Source: a virus. From it: a DNA stretch of 43,557 bases. The stretch covers positions 1 to 43,557 of the IMG/VR virus record IMGVR_UViG_3300013104_000035, one strand, 5' to 3'. The first letter of the stretch is position 1. The number at the start of each line of letters is the position of its first letter. The notes below the pieces were generated by a model that had not been told where the DNA came from, did not search any database, and saw only the letters and a program-made list of their open reading frames with translations. A program made the translations under genes and the position numbers. Shown in pieces: positions 1 through 9,203 of the stretch.

Positions 1-180
1 GGATCGGCCGAGTTCAGCGAGCTGGAGATCAAGGCCATTCAGGCCCTCGTCCGCCCGCAGGGCTTCGGCTCCCTCCAGATGATCGCCTGGGGCACGCAGG
101 CCGGCGCTTCCGAGGTCGGCCAGTTCACCCCTGACGACCCGGGCAGCAAGAGCCTGCCCTTCATCACGGAGCCCTGGTGA
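1..180 (+). CDS. Head-to-tail connector (adaptor-like), C-terminal part only
   Basis: The reading frame is open from base 1 to a TGA at 178-180 and gives 59 residues ending in ITEPW. The start lies outside the window. I recognise no motif in this fragment. Its place immediately before the head-tail stopper-like gene, which starts inside its stop codon (GTGA), fits the adaptor position of the siphovirus head-tail module. The function is therefore inferred from gene order. It could instead be the end of another capsid-associated protein. Confidence 0.6.
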   Translation, partial: GSAEFSELEIKAIQALVRPQGFGSLQMIAWGTQAGASEVGQFTPDDPGSKSLPFITEPW

Positions 181-542
181 GCTTCCAGCGCCGCAGGCGC
201 GGCCAGGAGGCCACGGTCTACCCGGGCGTCCTCATCGAGGACCGGCGCGGCAACAAGCAGCGCATCGTGGACATGAGCCAGCCCATCCCGATCAAGGGCG
301 TCATCACCCCGCAGCGCTCGGCGCGAGCCGAGGTGCCCGGTCAGGCCCAGATCAACGTCAACCGCGTGATCCTCGACAGCGACCTGCCCATCAAGCTGGA
401 GAACGTCGGGACTCCCGAGCTCGGCATCTGGGGCCGCCTGGAGTGGCGCGGCATCGCGTGGGACATCGTGACCCCGCCCGCCTACCACCACGGCACGCGC
501 CACACCCGGCACTGGACCATCGACATCCGGGAGCGTCCCTGA
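177..542 (+). CDS. Head-to-tail stopper-like protein
   Basis: A 121-residue protein starting at GTG 177, overlapping the previous stop by four bases. It is basic at the N-terminus (MSFQRRRRG) and beta-rich, and it ends in a WTIDIRERP strand. Size, composition and position between the adaptor-like fragment and the gp10-like gene match the stopper that seals the capsid exit before tail joining. The assignment rests mainly on conserved gene order in actinophage siphoviruses. No catalytic residues are expected. Confidence 0.6.
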   Translation: MSFQRRRRGQEATVYPGVLIEDRRGNKQRIVDMSQPIPIKGVITPQRSARAEVPGQAQINVNRVILDSDLPIKLENVGTPELGIWGRLEWRGIAWDIVTPPAYHHGTRHTRHWTIDIRERP

Positions 543-976
543 TGGCCGTCTACATGTACAAGGGCGTGGGCGGCAAGCCCCTGGAGGAGTTCATCGCGCT
601 GCTCGACAACGTGCAGTTTGAGGTGGACTCCCGAGCCCTGGAGATCGCTGAGCGAGGCCAGAACCTCCTCCGAGACCACCGGGTGGACGGCATCGCCCAC
701 ATGGAGGTCGAGAAGGGCGACATCGACGCCTACGCCGTCCTCGTGGACAGCAACGTGACGAACGACGAGTCCTCCGAGTCGAACTCGGCGCTCTCCATCG
801 AGTTCGGTCGCGCCGGCTGGATCGACCAGGACGGTGAGACGTGGGGCGAGATGAAGGGCCTCCACATCCTCGCCAGCGCCGCGAACATCCCGAAGAAGGG
901 CGGCAAGCGCTCCAAGAAGCGCCGCAACCGCCCCAAGCGTGACGGCCTCACCGGCCGCTTCAAGCGAGGTGACTGA
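542..976 (+). CDS. Neck/tail-completion protein (DUF5403-like, HK97 gp10 position)
   Basis: A 144-residue protein. I chose ATG 542 because it shares one base with the preceding stop (TGATG); an in-frame upstream start at 443 would overlap the stopper gene by 100 bases. The N-terminal half contains a helix with ALEIAERGQNLLRDH, as in gp10-type tail-completion proteins. The C-terminus is a very basic tail (KKGGKRSKKRRNRPKR). Its place between stopper and tail terminator supports a neck role. The DUF5403 resemblance is from memory of the family and should be treated as probable. Confidence 0.6.
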   Translation: MAVYMYKGVGGKPLEEFIALLDNVQFEVDSRALEIAERGQNLLRDHRVDGIAHMEVEKGDIDAYAVLVDSNVTNDESSESNSALSIEFGRAGWIDQDGETWGEMKGLHILASAANIPKKGGKRSKKRRNRPKRDGLTGRFKRGD

Positions 977-1458
977 TGGCCGGACTCCCCGACTCCGTGC
1001 GAGCTCTCGCAGAGCGCACGCCCGTCGAGGACTTCCTCCTCGACCTCCTCCGGGCCGAGCTGCCGGACATGCCCGTCAACTCGCTGATCGGGCCCGACCA
1101 GCAGTTCCCGTTCCTCCTCGTGCGCCGCATCCCCGGCGTCGGTGAGGGCGCGGGCGACCCCCGCTTCCTCGACGCAGCCACCATCGCGGTCCACGCCTTC
1201 GTGCCAGACCCTGACGGCGACGAGGACGCCGCGATCCTCTCCGAGGCCGTGCGCGTGGTCCTCCGGGACGCCTGGCTGAAGCAGAAGGTCGTCCCCGGTC
1301 GAGGCCACCTCACCGAGTGGGAAATGACCATCGCTCCTCGCCGCGTCACCGACTGGGCGACAGCGACGGGTCCCGTCCAGTACGCCGACCTTCCCACCGG
1401 GATCGTCCGCTACGAGACGCAGTACCACCTCATCATCCGCAGGCCCACTCGGGCCTGA
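976..1458 (+). CDS. Tail terminator protein
   Basis: A 160-residue alpha/beta protein starting at ATG 976, which overlaps the previous stop (TGATG). It has the features of tail terminators: an early helix (VEDFLLDLLRAELPD), a central strand (FPFLLVRRIPG), a helix over the alternating D/E-rich segment, and a final strand (QYHLIIRRP). Terminators form a ring that ends tail-tube growth. It directly precedes the major tail protein, the normal order in HK97-like siphoviruses. Confidence 0.7.
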   Translation: MAGLPDSVRALAERTPVEDFLLDLLRAELPDMPVNSLIGPDQQFPFLLVRRIPGVGEGAGDPRFLDAATIAVHAFVPDPDGDEDAAILSEAVRVVLRDAWLKQKVVPGRGHLTEWEMTIAPRRVTDWATATGPVQYADLPTGIVRYETQYHLIIRRPTRA

Positions 1459-1498
1459 GTTCCCAAGCACATCAACGCGATTCGCCTAGGAGGCACTC

Positions 1499-2053
1499 GT
1501 GGCAGTCAACGACGCCGCAACGCTGGTGATCGGTAGCGGCAACTACTTCACCGCTCCCGTCAACACCCCCATCCCCGTCGACCTGAAGACGGTCGCCACT
1601 CCTTGGGAGAGCGTGGGTCACACCTCGCTGGAGGACATCCTCTCCATCTCCTCGGAGGGCGGCGAGGCCACGGTCATCGGCACGCTCCAGAACAAGAGCC
1701 TGCGGACGAGCTACTCGTCCCGCACCGAGACCATGGCCGTCATCCTCCAGCAGTTCGACAAGGCCGGCCTGAAGCTCTACTACGGCTCCAACGCCCCCGA
1801 GCTCCCGGACGGCACCATCGGCGTGCCGGTGAACCCGGTCCCGACGACCGCTGCGTTCCTCGCGGTGTTCATCGACGGCGACAACGTGTTCGCCTTCTAC
1901 GCCCCCAAGGCCGAGCTCTACCGCGGTGACGACCTGTCCCTCGCGGACACGGAGTCGCTCGCCGGCCTGCCGATCGGCGTCAAGCCGATGCAGTACATGG
2001 CCAACGAGTACACCTACGCGGTCACGCCGCTCGGTGAGGTCGACCCGGGCTGA
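1499..2053 (+). CDS. Major tail (tube) protein
   Basis: A 184-residue protein from GTG 1499, with a strong ribosome site (AGGAGG at about 1488-1493). It opens with a beta strand (AATLVIGSGNYFTAP) and is beta-rich with Gly/Thr-rich loops, as expected of tube subunits. A 40-base untranslated gap before it and the strong stem-loop after it (2072-2110) fit high, separately regulated expression of the most abundant tail protein. The assignment combines position, size and fold features. Confidence 0.8.
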   Translation: MAVNDAATLVIGSGNYFTAPVNTPIPVDLKTVATPWESVGHTSLEDILSISSEGGEATVIGTLQNKSLRTSYSSRTETMAVILQQFDKAGLKLYYGSNAPELPDGTIGVPVNPVPTTAAFLAVFIDGDNVFAFYAPKAELYRGDDLSLADTESLAGLPIGVKPMQYMANEYTYAVTPLGEVDPG

Positions 2054-2071
2054 TCCAGCCCCCCAGCACCA

Positions 2072-2110
2072 CCCTCTCCCCGCGTGAAGCGGACCTCCGC
2101 GGGGAGAGGG
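2072..2110 (+). terminator. Strong hairpin after the major tail gene
   Basis: A perfect 13-base-pair stem pairs CCCTCTCCCCGCG (2072-2084) with its complement (2098-2110), around a 13-base loop. The following bases are GTTTCACCC, so the T tract is poor. This is probably a partial terminator or RNA-stabilising hairpin that lowers transcription into the chaperone and tape measure genes. Confidence 0.75.
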
Positions 2111-2163
2111 GTTTCACCCAGAGGCCCGCGAATCCCATTGCTATCACGGAGGTCCGCAACCCC

Positions 2164-2538
2164 ATGGCTACTTTCTCTCTCGACCAGATCAAGGCCGCAG
2201 CCGACGCCAAGTACGGCTCGCTCGACATCCCCCTCAGCGACAAGGCCGGCGACGTGGTTCGCCTGCTCAACCCGCTCCGCATGTCCGAGGCGCAGCGCGC
2301 CGAGCTCCGCACGATCCAGGACAAGCTCAACGACATCAGCGCAGCGGCCGAGGGCGACGAGGAGCCCTCCGAGGACGCGGTGAAGGAGCAGACCGACCTC
2401 ATCGCGGAGATGCTGCTCGCCGTGGCCGAGAACAAGGTGGCCGGCAAGAAGCTGCTCGACGCCCTCGGCGGCGACCTCGCCATGACCATGGTCGTTTTCG
2501 AGCAGTACACGGAGGGCACCCAGGCGGGGGAAGCCTGA
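2164..2538 (+). CDS. Tail assembly chaperone, short form (gpG-like)
   Basis: A 124-residue acidic helical protein starting at ATG 2164 with GGAGG upstream (about 2149). It lies between the major tail and tape measure genes, where siphoviruses encode the gpG/gpGT chaperones. The last codons before the stop contain a run of five G followed by AA, the frameshift signal used to make the longer form. The short product would coat the tape measure protein during tail assembly and is not expected in the mature tail. Confidence 0.85.
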   Translation: MATFSLDQIKAAADAKYGSLDIPLSDKAGDVVRLLNPLRMSEAQRAELRTIQDKLNDISAAAEGDEEPSEDAVKEQTDLIAEMLLAVAENKVAGKKLLDALGGDLAMTMVVFEQYTEGTQAGEA

Positions 2539-2939
2539 GCCTCGCTGAGCTGATCGACAACTACGGGGCCGGGCTGTGGCCGGACCTCCTTCACCTCTAC
2601 GGGATCAACCTCGTGGACGTGATCGAGGGCCGCGGCCCGGCCCCCGCGTTTGTCCTCTGCGCAGTGAGGGCTCTGCCCGACACCACCTACACCTACGCGC
2701 TGATGCGTGGCGGTGACGAGCACAAGGGGTGGGGCATCGACCGGCACATGCAGGCCGACCTGATCGACGCCCTCAATCAGAACACGCGGGCCACGGGGAA
2801 CTGGGGCAAGAAGGCCCCGAAGATTCCAAGCTACCCGCGCCCACAGCAAGTGCGCTCTCCCGCAATGGGATCGAGCAAGAAGGCGCGGAAGAAGGTCTCG
2901 GTCGCAGAACTCTGGGGCCGGATGAAGAAGGCCCTGTAA
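2164..2939 (+). CDS. Tail assembly chaperone, long frameshifted form (gpGT-like)
   Basis: The long product reads the short chaperone through GAA 2530-2532, shifts by -1, and continues from 2532 with SLSLAELIDNYG to the TAA at 2937-2939, about 258 residues in total. The second-frame segment has no good start with a ribosome site of its own: its first possible start is GTG 2613, well inside the continuous open frame. Its C-terminus is basic (SSKKARKKVSVAELWGRMKK), suited to binding the tape measure. The annotation depends on the frameshift. Confidence 0.8.
2526..2532 (+). other. -1 programmed ribosomal frameshift site
   Basis: The heptamer GGGGGAA spans the zero-frame codons GGG (2527-2529) and GAA (2530-2532), two codons before the short chaperone's stop. 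Slipping back one base moves translation into the frame that is open to 2939. The position and the conserved G-then-A heptamer type match tail chaperone frameshift sites known from many siphoviruses. The re-pairing of the GAA-reading tRNA is imperfect, so the exact slip point could be one base earlier. Confidence 0.75.
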
Positions 2940-2955
2940 CCCCCGGAGGTGGTCC

Positions 2956-5900
2956 ATGCCCGCAGGAAGGGTCATTGGTCGCGTCAGCGTCAAGGTGCTG
3001 CCCGACACAGATGACTTCAAGCACAAGGCCAAGAACGACCTGGAGCGTATCGCCCGGACGCTGAAGGTCCAGGTCCCGACGACCATCGACATGAGCGGTG
3101 CGTCCCGGGAGCTCCTGGCAGAGATCAGGAAGATGAACCAGCGCAACAAGGCGCTGTCTTCTCGACACATCAAGCTCTACACCACGCTCGACACGTCGGG
3201 CAATCACATGAAGGGCCAGATCACCAAGGCCCTCCGGTCGATTGACGACCAGATCAAGACGGGCAAGCGGAACCCCAAGCTGAAGATCGACCTCGTGGCC
3301 GGCACGCTGAGGGCCGAGCTCGACAAGCAGTCCCTCCGCGACATCGAGGACAAGCTGAAGAACTGGCGGGACAAGATGTCCCCGCTGAAGGTCATCATCC
3401 GGCCGGAGCTCGCACTCGGCTCCACGACCTGGGCCGAGAAGCGCCTCGACTACCTGACCCGCCCCCGCACGGTGCCGCTCATCCCGATGCTCAACAGCAT
3501 GGCGAGCGTCAAGGCCGCAGCTGGCATCGGCTCCCTCGTCGCCGCCCTCTCGGGTGGCCGCGTATCGGGAGACATGTTCGACAACCTCTGGCGAGCGTTC
3601 AAGAACCTCGACAAGTCGGTCCCGCTGATCTCCAGCATCGCCACGGCCATCGCTGGCCTCGGTGCGGTCGGCATCACCGCGGTGAGCAACCTCGCCGCCC
3701 TGTCGGTCACCCTCGCGCAGATCGGAGCCGCAGCGTTCGCGCTGCCCGGCTTCTTCGCCGCAGCTGCCATCGGCATCGGCATCACGGTCATCGCGCTGAA
3801 GGACATGAAGAAGCACGTCCCGGACATCACCGCCCGCTTCAAGGAGATGGGCAACACGATCCGGGAGAACTTCTGGTCGACGGCTGCCAACGGCATCCGC
3901 TCGCTGGTCGACGTGTACCTCCCCGAGCTCGGCGCGATCTCCAAGGACATCGGCCGCTTCTGGGGCACGCTCGCTGGCGAGATCGCCAAGCCGCTGAAGT
4001 CCAGCCTCCCCACGATGATGGGCAACCTGGCCAAGGCCATCGGCATCACCAACGGCTTCGCCGGCACGTTCGCCAGCATCATCAACACCCTCGGCCTCAC
4101 GGGCTCGGAGTACCTGCCCAAGTTCGCCCAGTGGTTCGGTGACATCGCCAAGAAGTTCGACGGCTGGCTGTCCAAGGCCGCGGCCTCGGGCGAGCTCCAG
4201 GAGTGGATCGACGCTGGCATTCAGGGCCTGAAGGACCTGGGCAACATCATCGGTGACCTCGGTGGCATCTTCGCCGGCATCGGTCGCGCCGCTGCTGCTG
4301 GTGGGGGCTCGACGCTCTCCATGGTCGCGGACACCCTCGACCGCATCCACGCGGTCGTGGACAGCGCTGACTTCCAGGCCGGTCTGGCCAACGCCTTCAA
4401 CGCCGCCCACACGGCGATGACGGCCATCTCGACCGGCGCCGGCCCGGCCATCAAGGAGTTCTTCTCGTGGTTCGGCACCACGCTGACCACGGTGATGCCG
4501 CTCGCCGGCATGGCCATCGGCAACCTGCTCGGCGGCATCGCTGACGCGCTCGCACAGCCGGGTGTCCGACAGGGCCTCACGGACCTGTTCGTCGGCATCA
4601 ACAACGCCGTCCAGGGCCTCATGCCGGCCCTCGCGCCCATCGGCGCGATGCTCGGTCAGCTCGGCTCGACCATCGGCACGTTCCTCGGCGTGATCGGCCC
4701 CATGATCGGGACCGTCCTCGGGGCTCTCGCCCCGGTCATGACCAGCCTGTTCGCAGCGCTGGAGCCGCTCATCGTCACCCTCGGTGGCGCACTCGGCGGG
4801 ATCATGACCTCGCTCGCCCCGGTCATCGGGGCCGTGGGGGCGGCGTTCGTCGGACTGGTCACCGCCCTCGGGCCGGTCATCCAGGCCGTCGTGGATGCAC
4901 TGCTCCCGGCGTTCCAGCAGATCATCCCGATCATCGGCGGAGTGCTCATCCAGGCGCTCAACTCCCTGGTGCCGCTGTTCCCGCTGATCGGCCAGATGAT
5001 CGCCACGGTGGTCCCGCTGGTCCTCCAGCTCGTCGCGGCCTTCCTGCCGCTGCTGCCGGTGCTGATCCAGCTCGCCGTGCAGGTGCTCACGCCGCTCATC
5101 CCGATCATCACCAACCTCGCCATGACGGTGCTGCCCCCGCTCATCGCAGCGATCCAGCAGCTCGTCCCGGCGATCATCCCGGTGCTCGGCATGATCGGCC
5201 AGTTCGCCGCCTTCCTCCTCGACATCCTCTCCCCGGCCATCACCTGGATCGCGGAGCTCGTCGTGGGGATGGTGACCAGCCTGATCGGGGGCATCACGTC
5301 GATCTTCACTGGCATCCAGCAGATCTTCCAGGGCTTCGTGACCATGTTCTCGGGCGGCTGGCAGAACTTCTGGGACGGCATCCTGATGGTCGGCCAGGGC
5401 ATCTGGAACATCATCAAGGGCGCGTTCGACGTGCTCATGAACATCGGCATCTTCAAGCTGGCGAGCCTCGGGCTCAGTGCCATCAAGGGCCTGTTCACCA
5501 AGTCGTGGGGTGCCATCACTGGCGGCCTCCGCTTCGCGTGGGCCGGCATCAAGGGCCTCGTGTCCGGTGGCATCTCCGCGGTCAAGGGCTTCATCTCGGG
5601 TGGACTCAACACCGTCAAGGGTTGGTTCGGCACGACGTGGACCCAGATCAAGACCGACCTCGGAATCGCCTGGCAGGCAATCAAGGAGGGCGTCGGCAAG
5701 GGCATCACTGCGGTGGTGACCTTCGTGAAGGAGCTCCCCGGCAAGTGCCTCTCGGCGCTGGGTGACATCGGCAGCACGCTCCTCGGAGCGGGCCAGAAGA
5801 TCATCCAGGGCTTCCTCGACGGCATCAAGCGCAAGTTCGAGGACGTGAAGCAGCTGCTCGGCAAGCTGACCGACCTGCTCCCCGACTGGAAGGGCCCCGC

Positions 5901-6252
5901 CAAGCGCGACGGCACCATCCTCATCGGCGCCGGCCAGCTGGTCATCGACGGCTTCATCAAGGGCCTGGAGTCGCGTTACGACGCGGTGCGTCAGTCCCTC
6001 TCTGGGCTGACGGATGACGTTGCGGCCACGACGTTCTCGGACCTGTCGGTCCCGAGCATCACTGGCCAGCTCTCCCGCTTCGACCCGATCGCTGACCCGT
6101 CCACCGGCCTGTTCGGCACGGGCGGCGGCGCGAACGTCGAGGTCAACATCCCCGTCCAGACGGACGCCAACCCCGAGGACATCGCGGACTCGATGCTGTT
6201 CGCGCTTCGGCGCGTCTCGTCGGGTGGCGTCTACGCAACCCGAAAGGGGTGA
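2956..6252 (+). CDS. Tape measure protein
   Basis: A 1,098-residue protein from ATG 2956, with GGAGGT at 2944-2949. The N-terminal 170 residues are basic and helical. Hydrophobic Gly/Ala-rich stretches follow at about residues 200-300 and 500-800, with repeated units such as LGGIMTSLAPVIG. The C-terminus carries further amphipathic repeats (WAGIKGLVSGGISAVKGF). This composition and its place after the chaperones define tape measures. At about 0.15 nm per residue, the tail would be roughly 165 nm long. No lytic peptidase or transglycosylase motif was seen. Confidence 0.92.
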   Translation: MPAGRVIGRVSVKVLPDTDDFKHKAKNDLERIARTLKVQVPTTIDMSGASRELLAEIRKMNQRNKALSSRHIKLYTTLDTSGNHMKGQITKALRSIDDQIKTGKRNPKLKIDLVAGTLRAELDKQSLRDIEDKLKNWRDKMSPLKVIIRPELALGSTTWAEKRLDYLTRPRTVPLIPMLNSMASVKAAAGIGSLVAALSGGRVSGDMFDNLWRAFKNLDKSVPLISSIATAIAGLGAVGITAVSNLAALSVTLAQIGAAAFALPGFFAAAAIGIGITVIALKDMKKHVPDITARFKEMGNTIRENFWSTAANGIRSLVDVYLPELGAISKDIGRFWGTLAGEIAKPLKSSLPTMMGNLAKAIGITNGFAGTFASIINTLGLTGSEYLPKFAQWFGDIAKKFDGWLSKAAASGELQEWIDAGIQGLKDLGNIIGDLGGIFAGIGRAAAAGGGSTLSMVADTLDRIHAVVDSADFQAGLANAFNAAHTAMTAISTGAGPAIKEFFSWFGTTLTTVMPLAGMAIGNLLGGIADALAQPGVRQGLTDLFVGINNAVQGLMPALAPIGAMLGQLGSTIGTFLGVIGPMIGTVLGALAPVMTSLFAALEPLIVTLGGALGGIMTSLAPVIGAVGAAFVGLVTALGPVIQAVVDALLPAFQQIIPIIGGVLIQALNSLVPLFPLIGQMIATVVPLVLQLVAAFLPLLPVLIQLAVQVLTPLIPIITNLAMTVLPPLIAAIQQLVPAIIPVLGMIGQFAAFLLDILSPAITWIAELVVGMVTSLIGGITSIFTGIQQIFQGFVTMFSGGWQNFWDGILMVGQGIWNIIKGAFDVLMNIGIFKLASLGLSAIKGLFTKSWGAITGGLRFAWAGIKGLVSGGISAVKGFISGGLNTVKGWFGTTWTQIKTDLGIAWQAIKEGVGKGITAVVTFVKELPGKCLSALGDIGSTLLGAGQKIIQGFLDGIKRKFEDVKQLLGKLTDLLPDWKGPAKRDGTILIGAGQLVIDGFIKGLESRYDAVRQSLSGLTDDVAATTFSDLSVPSITGQLSRFDPIADPSTGLFGTGGGANVEVNIPVQTDANPEDIADSMLFALRRVSSGGVYATRKG

Positions 6253-6253
6253 C

Positions 6254-7144
6254 ATGGCAGACCCCGTTCTGGCCGTAGGTCAGTTTGACCTCGACGGCTA
6301 CACGTTCGGGGGCGAGAAGGATCCAGTGACGGTGACGCCCGGAGGTTTCGACCCGGGCGTCACCGGCTGGCGCACCCAGGATGCGGAGAACCCGGTAGGC
6401 GACAGCCTCCTGTTCGGCCGCGACCGGCTCACACCCGGCACCTGGGGCTTCAACCTCCAGACCAACCAGACCAGCGCCGCATCCGCCCTCGGGGCCATGG
6501 AGACCATGGCTGCCAAGTGGCGGGCTGACGGCATCCGCTCGACCCCCGGCTCGGTCAGCCGGCTGCGCTACAACCTCGGCAACGGCACGCGCCGCGTCTA
6601 CGGCCGCTCGCGTCGCTGGGCACCCGCGATCAACGTCGGGATGTTCCGCGGCGTCACCGACGTGCTGGCTGACTTCCAGCTCGCGGACACGCTGTTCTAC
6701 GACGACGTGCAGCGCAACATCGACATGAGCATCATCCCCGGCGTGACGAGCGGCCTTCGCGGGCCGCTGACCGGCAAGCTCTCGACGCTCCTCGCGGGCG
6801 AGCGAGCTCGGTCCATCGCTGACATCGGGGGCACCGCCCCCGCCCCGTTCGTCGCTGTCATCTACGGCCCGGTGCAGAACCCGTGGCTCTCCGAGGACGG
6901 CTTCAAGCTGGAGCTCACCACGACCCTGGCCTACGACCAGTTCGCGGTCATCGACACGCGCCCGTGGGCCAACACGATCACCCGCTCTGACGGCGCGTCT
7001 CTGGCCGGCGCCCTGACCCGCACCTCGCGGCTCTCCACTGCCCGGCTGAAGCCCGGTGGCGCCAACCTCCGCTTCGGCGGCAAGGACGCCTCCGGTCGCT
7101 CTCACGTCGCCGTCGCCTGGCGTCCCACCTACTACTCCATCTGA
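6254..7144 (+). CDS. Minor tail protein, distal tail (Dit-like)
   Basis: A 296-residue protein. I chose ATG 6254, one base after the tape measure stop; the open frame extends upstream but inside the tape measure gene. The N-terminus (FDLDGYTFGG) and the central ADFQLADTLFYDD segment resemble distal tail proteins that cap the tube and carry the baseplate. It directly follows the tape measure, the usual Dit position. The assignment is from position and general resemblance. Confidence 0.7.
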   Translation: MADPVLAVGQFDLDGYTFGGEKDPVTVTPGGFDPGVTGWRTQDAENPVGDSLLFGRDRLTPGTWGFNLQTNQTSAASALGAMETMAAKWRADGIRSTPGSVSRLRYNLGNGTRRVYGRSRRWAPAINVGMFRGVTDVLADFQLADTLFYDDVQRNIDMSIIPGVTSGLRGPLTGKLSTLLAGERARSIADIGGTAPAPFVAVIYGPVQNPWLSEDGFKLELTTTLAYDQFAVIDTRPWANTITRSDGASLAGALTRTSRLSTARLKPGGANLRFGGKDASGRSHVAVAWRPTYYSI

Positions 7145-7153
7145 GGAGCCCAC

Positions 7154-8095
7154 ATGGCACTTGACCCCGTTCCCTGGTTCATCGGTGGTGGCGCTGAGCA
7201 CTCGGCCGGCACCGCCCGGCTGCTGGTCCACATCGCCACTGGCGGCGCGGCTGGCATCGTCTCCTCCCCGGACCTGTTCGTCACGCAGAAGCCCGCCCCG
7301 ACCGACCTCATCACCATCGCTCCCGGGGCGGCGATCATCCCGAACACCAACGCAGTTCAGCAGTCGTACGCCCTGCGGGCCCCGTCCGCGACGGACCTCG
7401 ACATCACGCCGACCGGCTCCGTGTCGGGCCGCTCGGACCTCGTGGTCGCCTACGTGGACGACCCCGAGTTCACCGGTCAGGTGCTCCCCGAGGACGAGGT
7501 GCAGTTCGGCCCGTACGTGAAGTTCGCCCTCATCGAGGGTGTCAGCCCGACCCAGACCACGGTGCCGGAAACGTTCGACTACCCGGCCATCGCGCTGGCC
7601 CGGATCACCATGCCGGTCAACACCGCTGCGGTGACGCAGGCGATGATTACCGACCTGCGGAAGGTGGCGATGCCCAAGCGCACCCGCGACCTCTACAACA
7701 CGCAGCCGACCGCGACGAGCTCGGTGGCGTCGACGGGCTTCGTGGACTGGATTCCCCAGTGCCAGAGGAACATCACCATCCCCGCCTGGGCCACGCAGAT
7801 CAAGGTCGTGGGCACCATCGCGGGGGCCAAGTCCACCACGGTGGGCACGGTCGGGAACGTCGCGTGGACCCTCGGCACGCTCGGCTCGCAGGCCACGGCC
7901 TTCGACTTCGACCCCAACAGCCGCTCCGTCTGCATGACCGCCGACACGGTGTCCATCCCGGCGAACCTGCGGGGCACGACCCAGACGCTGAAGCTGCGCG
8001 GCTCCCGCGCCAGCGGCACCGGCAACCTGGTGTCGGATGCGCTCTCCACCGTCCTGTGGGACGTGGAGTTCCTGGAAGTCGCATCGGCTGACTGA
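7154..8095 (+). CDS. Minor tail protein (baseplate component)
   Basis: A 313-residue protein from ATG 7154, with GAGGAGCC upstream. Residues 1-165 resemble a baseplate or receptor-binding scaffold (WFIGGGAEHSAGTARLL, then IAPGAAIIPN). The C-terminal third is a beta-rich domain (ITIPAWATQIKVVGTIAG) like those in tail appendages. Its stop overlaps the next start (TGATG), which couples it to the neighbouring tail gene. The exact role in host binding is unknown. Confidence 0.65.
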   Translation: MALDPVPWFIGGGAEHSAGTARLLVHIATGGAAGIVSSPDLFVTQKPAPTDLITIAPGAAIIPNTNAVQQSYALRAPSATDLDITPTGSVSGRSDLVVAYVDDPEFTGQVLPEDEVQFGPYVKFALIEGVSPTQTTVPETFDYPAIALARITMPVNTAAVTQAMITDLRKVAMPKRTRDLYNTQPTATSSVASTGFVDWIPQCQRNITIPAWATQIKVVGTIAGAKSTTVGTVGNVAWTLGTLGSQATAFDFDPNSRSVCMTADTVSIPANLRGTTQTLKLRGSRASGTGNLVSDALSTVLWDVEFLEVASAD

Positions 8096-9201
8096 TGAGT
8101 GACTGGCAGTACGTCATCTCTCGACTGAGCGGCGCTGGCACTGAGACGGTGCTCGACTGGGATGTCCCCCTTGGCGGGGTCGTCCTGTCGAGCGCCCTCT
8201 CGGGGCCTGACTCGATGAGCGGCATCATCTCCCCCGAGCTCGCCTCCCTGAAGGCCAGCGACGGGCGAGCCCTCATCACTCCGTGGTCGACGGCGCTGTA
8301 CGCGATCAAGGACGACCGCGTGCGCCTCGGCTGCATCGTGACCGACCTGCGAGCCCGCGACAGCTCGCTGACCATCGACGGCATCGGCTTCTCGGGCTAC
8401 CTCCACGGCATCCCCTACACGGGCGCGGTCAAGGACTTCGGCGGGCAGGACCCGCTCAACGTGGTCGAGTTCGCCTGGTCCCACGCGCAGGGGCAGAGGC
8501 GCGGCAACATCGGCATGAGGGTCGAGAACAAGAGCAGCAAGCCGCGCCTGGCCACGGCCAAGGCCGCGGAGAAGGACTCGGCGCTGAAGACGGTCGTCAT
8601 GTCGTGGGAGACCACGCACGACCTCGGCAAGCTCGTGGACGAGCTGGCTCTCTGGACCCCCTTCGACTACCGCGAGGACCACGCCTTCAGCGGCAACACG
8701 ATCCAGCACAACCTCCGCATCGGCTACCCGCGGCTCGGAGCCAAGCTCACCGGCCTGCGCTTCGTCGTCGGAGAGAACGTCATCGTCATGCCCGACTCGA
8801 TTGACGAGGGCGGCGACTACGCCTCCGAGGTCATCGTGCTGGGTGCCGGCGAGGGCAACAAGATGGTCCGCACCTCGGTCCCCCGCACCAACGAGCCGCG
8901 CCTGCGCCGGCCCGTCATCGTGTCCGACAAGTCGCTCCGCACGCCCCAGCAGGTCTCGACCCGGGCGCGGCTGGAGCTCACTCTGCGCCTGGGCCTCCCC
9001 GAGATCGCAGACATCAAGGTCATCGACCACCCCAACGCACCGCTCGGCTCCGTTAGGCCAGGCGACGAAATCTTCCTCCAGACCGGCCCTGAGGGCTGGC
9101 AAGGCGACCTCGGCTTCTGGGCTCGGGTGCTGGAGGTGACCGTCCGCCCTGACGAGCCGGGCTCTATCACCCTGAGCCTCGCTCGGGTGGAAGGAGTGTA
9201 A
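8095..9201 (+). CDS. Minor tail protein (ReqiPepy6 Gp37-like)
   Basis: A 368-residue protein starting in the stop of the previous gene. The N-terminus (WQYVISRLSGAGTETVLDWD) and the segment SSALSGPDSMSGIISPE match the Gp37-like family of actinophage tail proteins, which occupy the tail-tip hub (Tal-like) position. The order Dit, baseplate protein, Gp37-like, fibre is common in these phages. I see no catalytic motif. The family name is recalled rather than searched. Confidence 0.7.
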   Translation: MSDWQYVISRLSGAGTETVLDWDVPLGGVVLSSALSGPDSMSGIISPELASLKASDGRALITPWSTALYAIKDDRVRLGCIVTDLRARDSSLTIDGIGFSGYLHGIPYTGAVKDFGGQDPLNVVEFAWSHAQGQRRGNIGMRVENKSSKPRLATAKAAEKDSALKTVVMSWETTHDLGKLVDELALWTPFDYREDHAFSGNTIQHNLRIGYPRLGAKLTGLRFVVGENVIVMPDSIDEGGDYASEVIVLGAGEGNKMVRTSVPRTNEPRLRRPVIVSDKSLRTPQQVSTRARLELTLRLGLPEIADIKVIDHPNAPLGSVRPGDEIFLQTGPEGWQGDLGFWARVLEVTVRPDEPGSITLSLARVEGV

Positions 9202-9203
9202 GT

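Noticed and set aside
2773-6255. 1,160-residue open frame on the minus strand opposite the tape measure gene
   Set aside because: It is an antisense shadow from GC-biased third positions. Its product is low-complexity (Asp/Glu/His/Arg) and it covers two better-supported genes.
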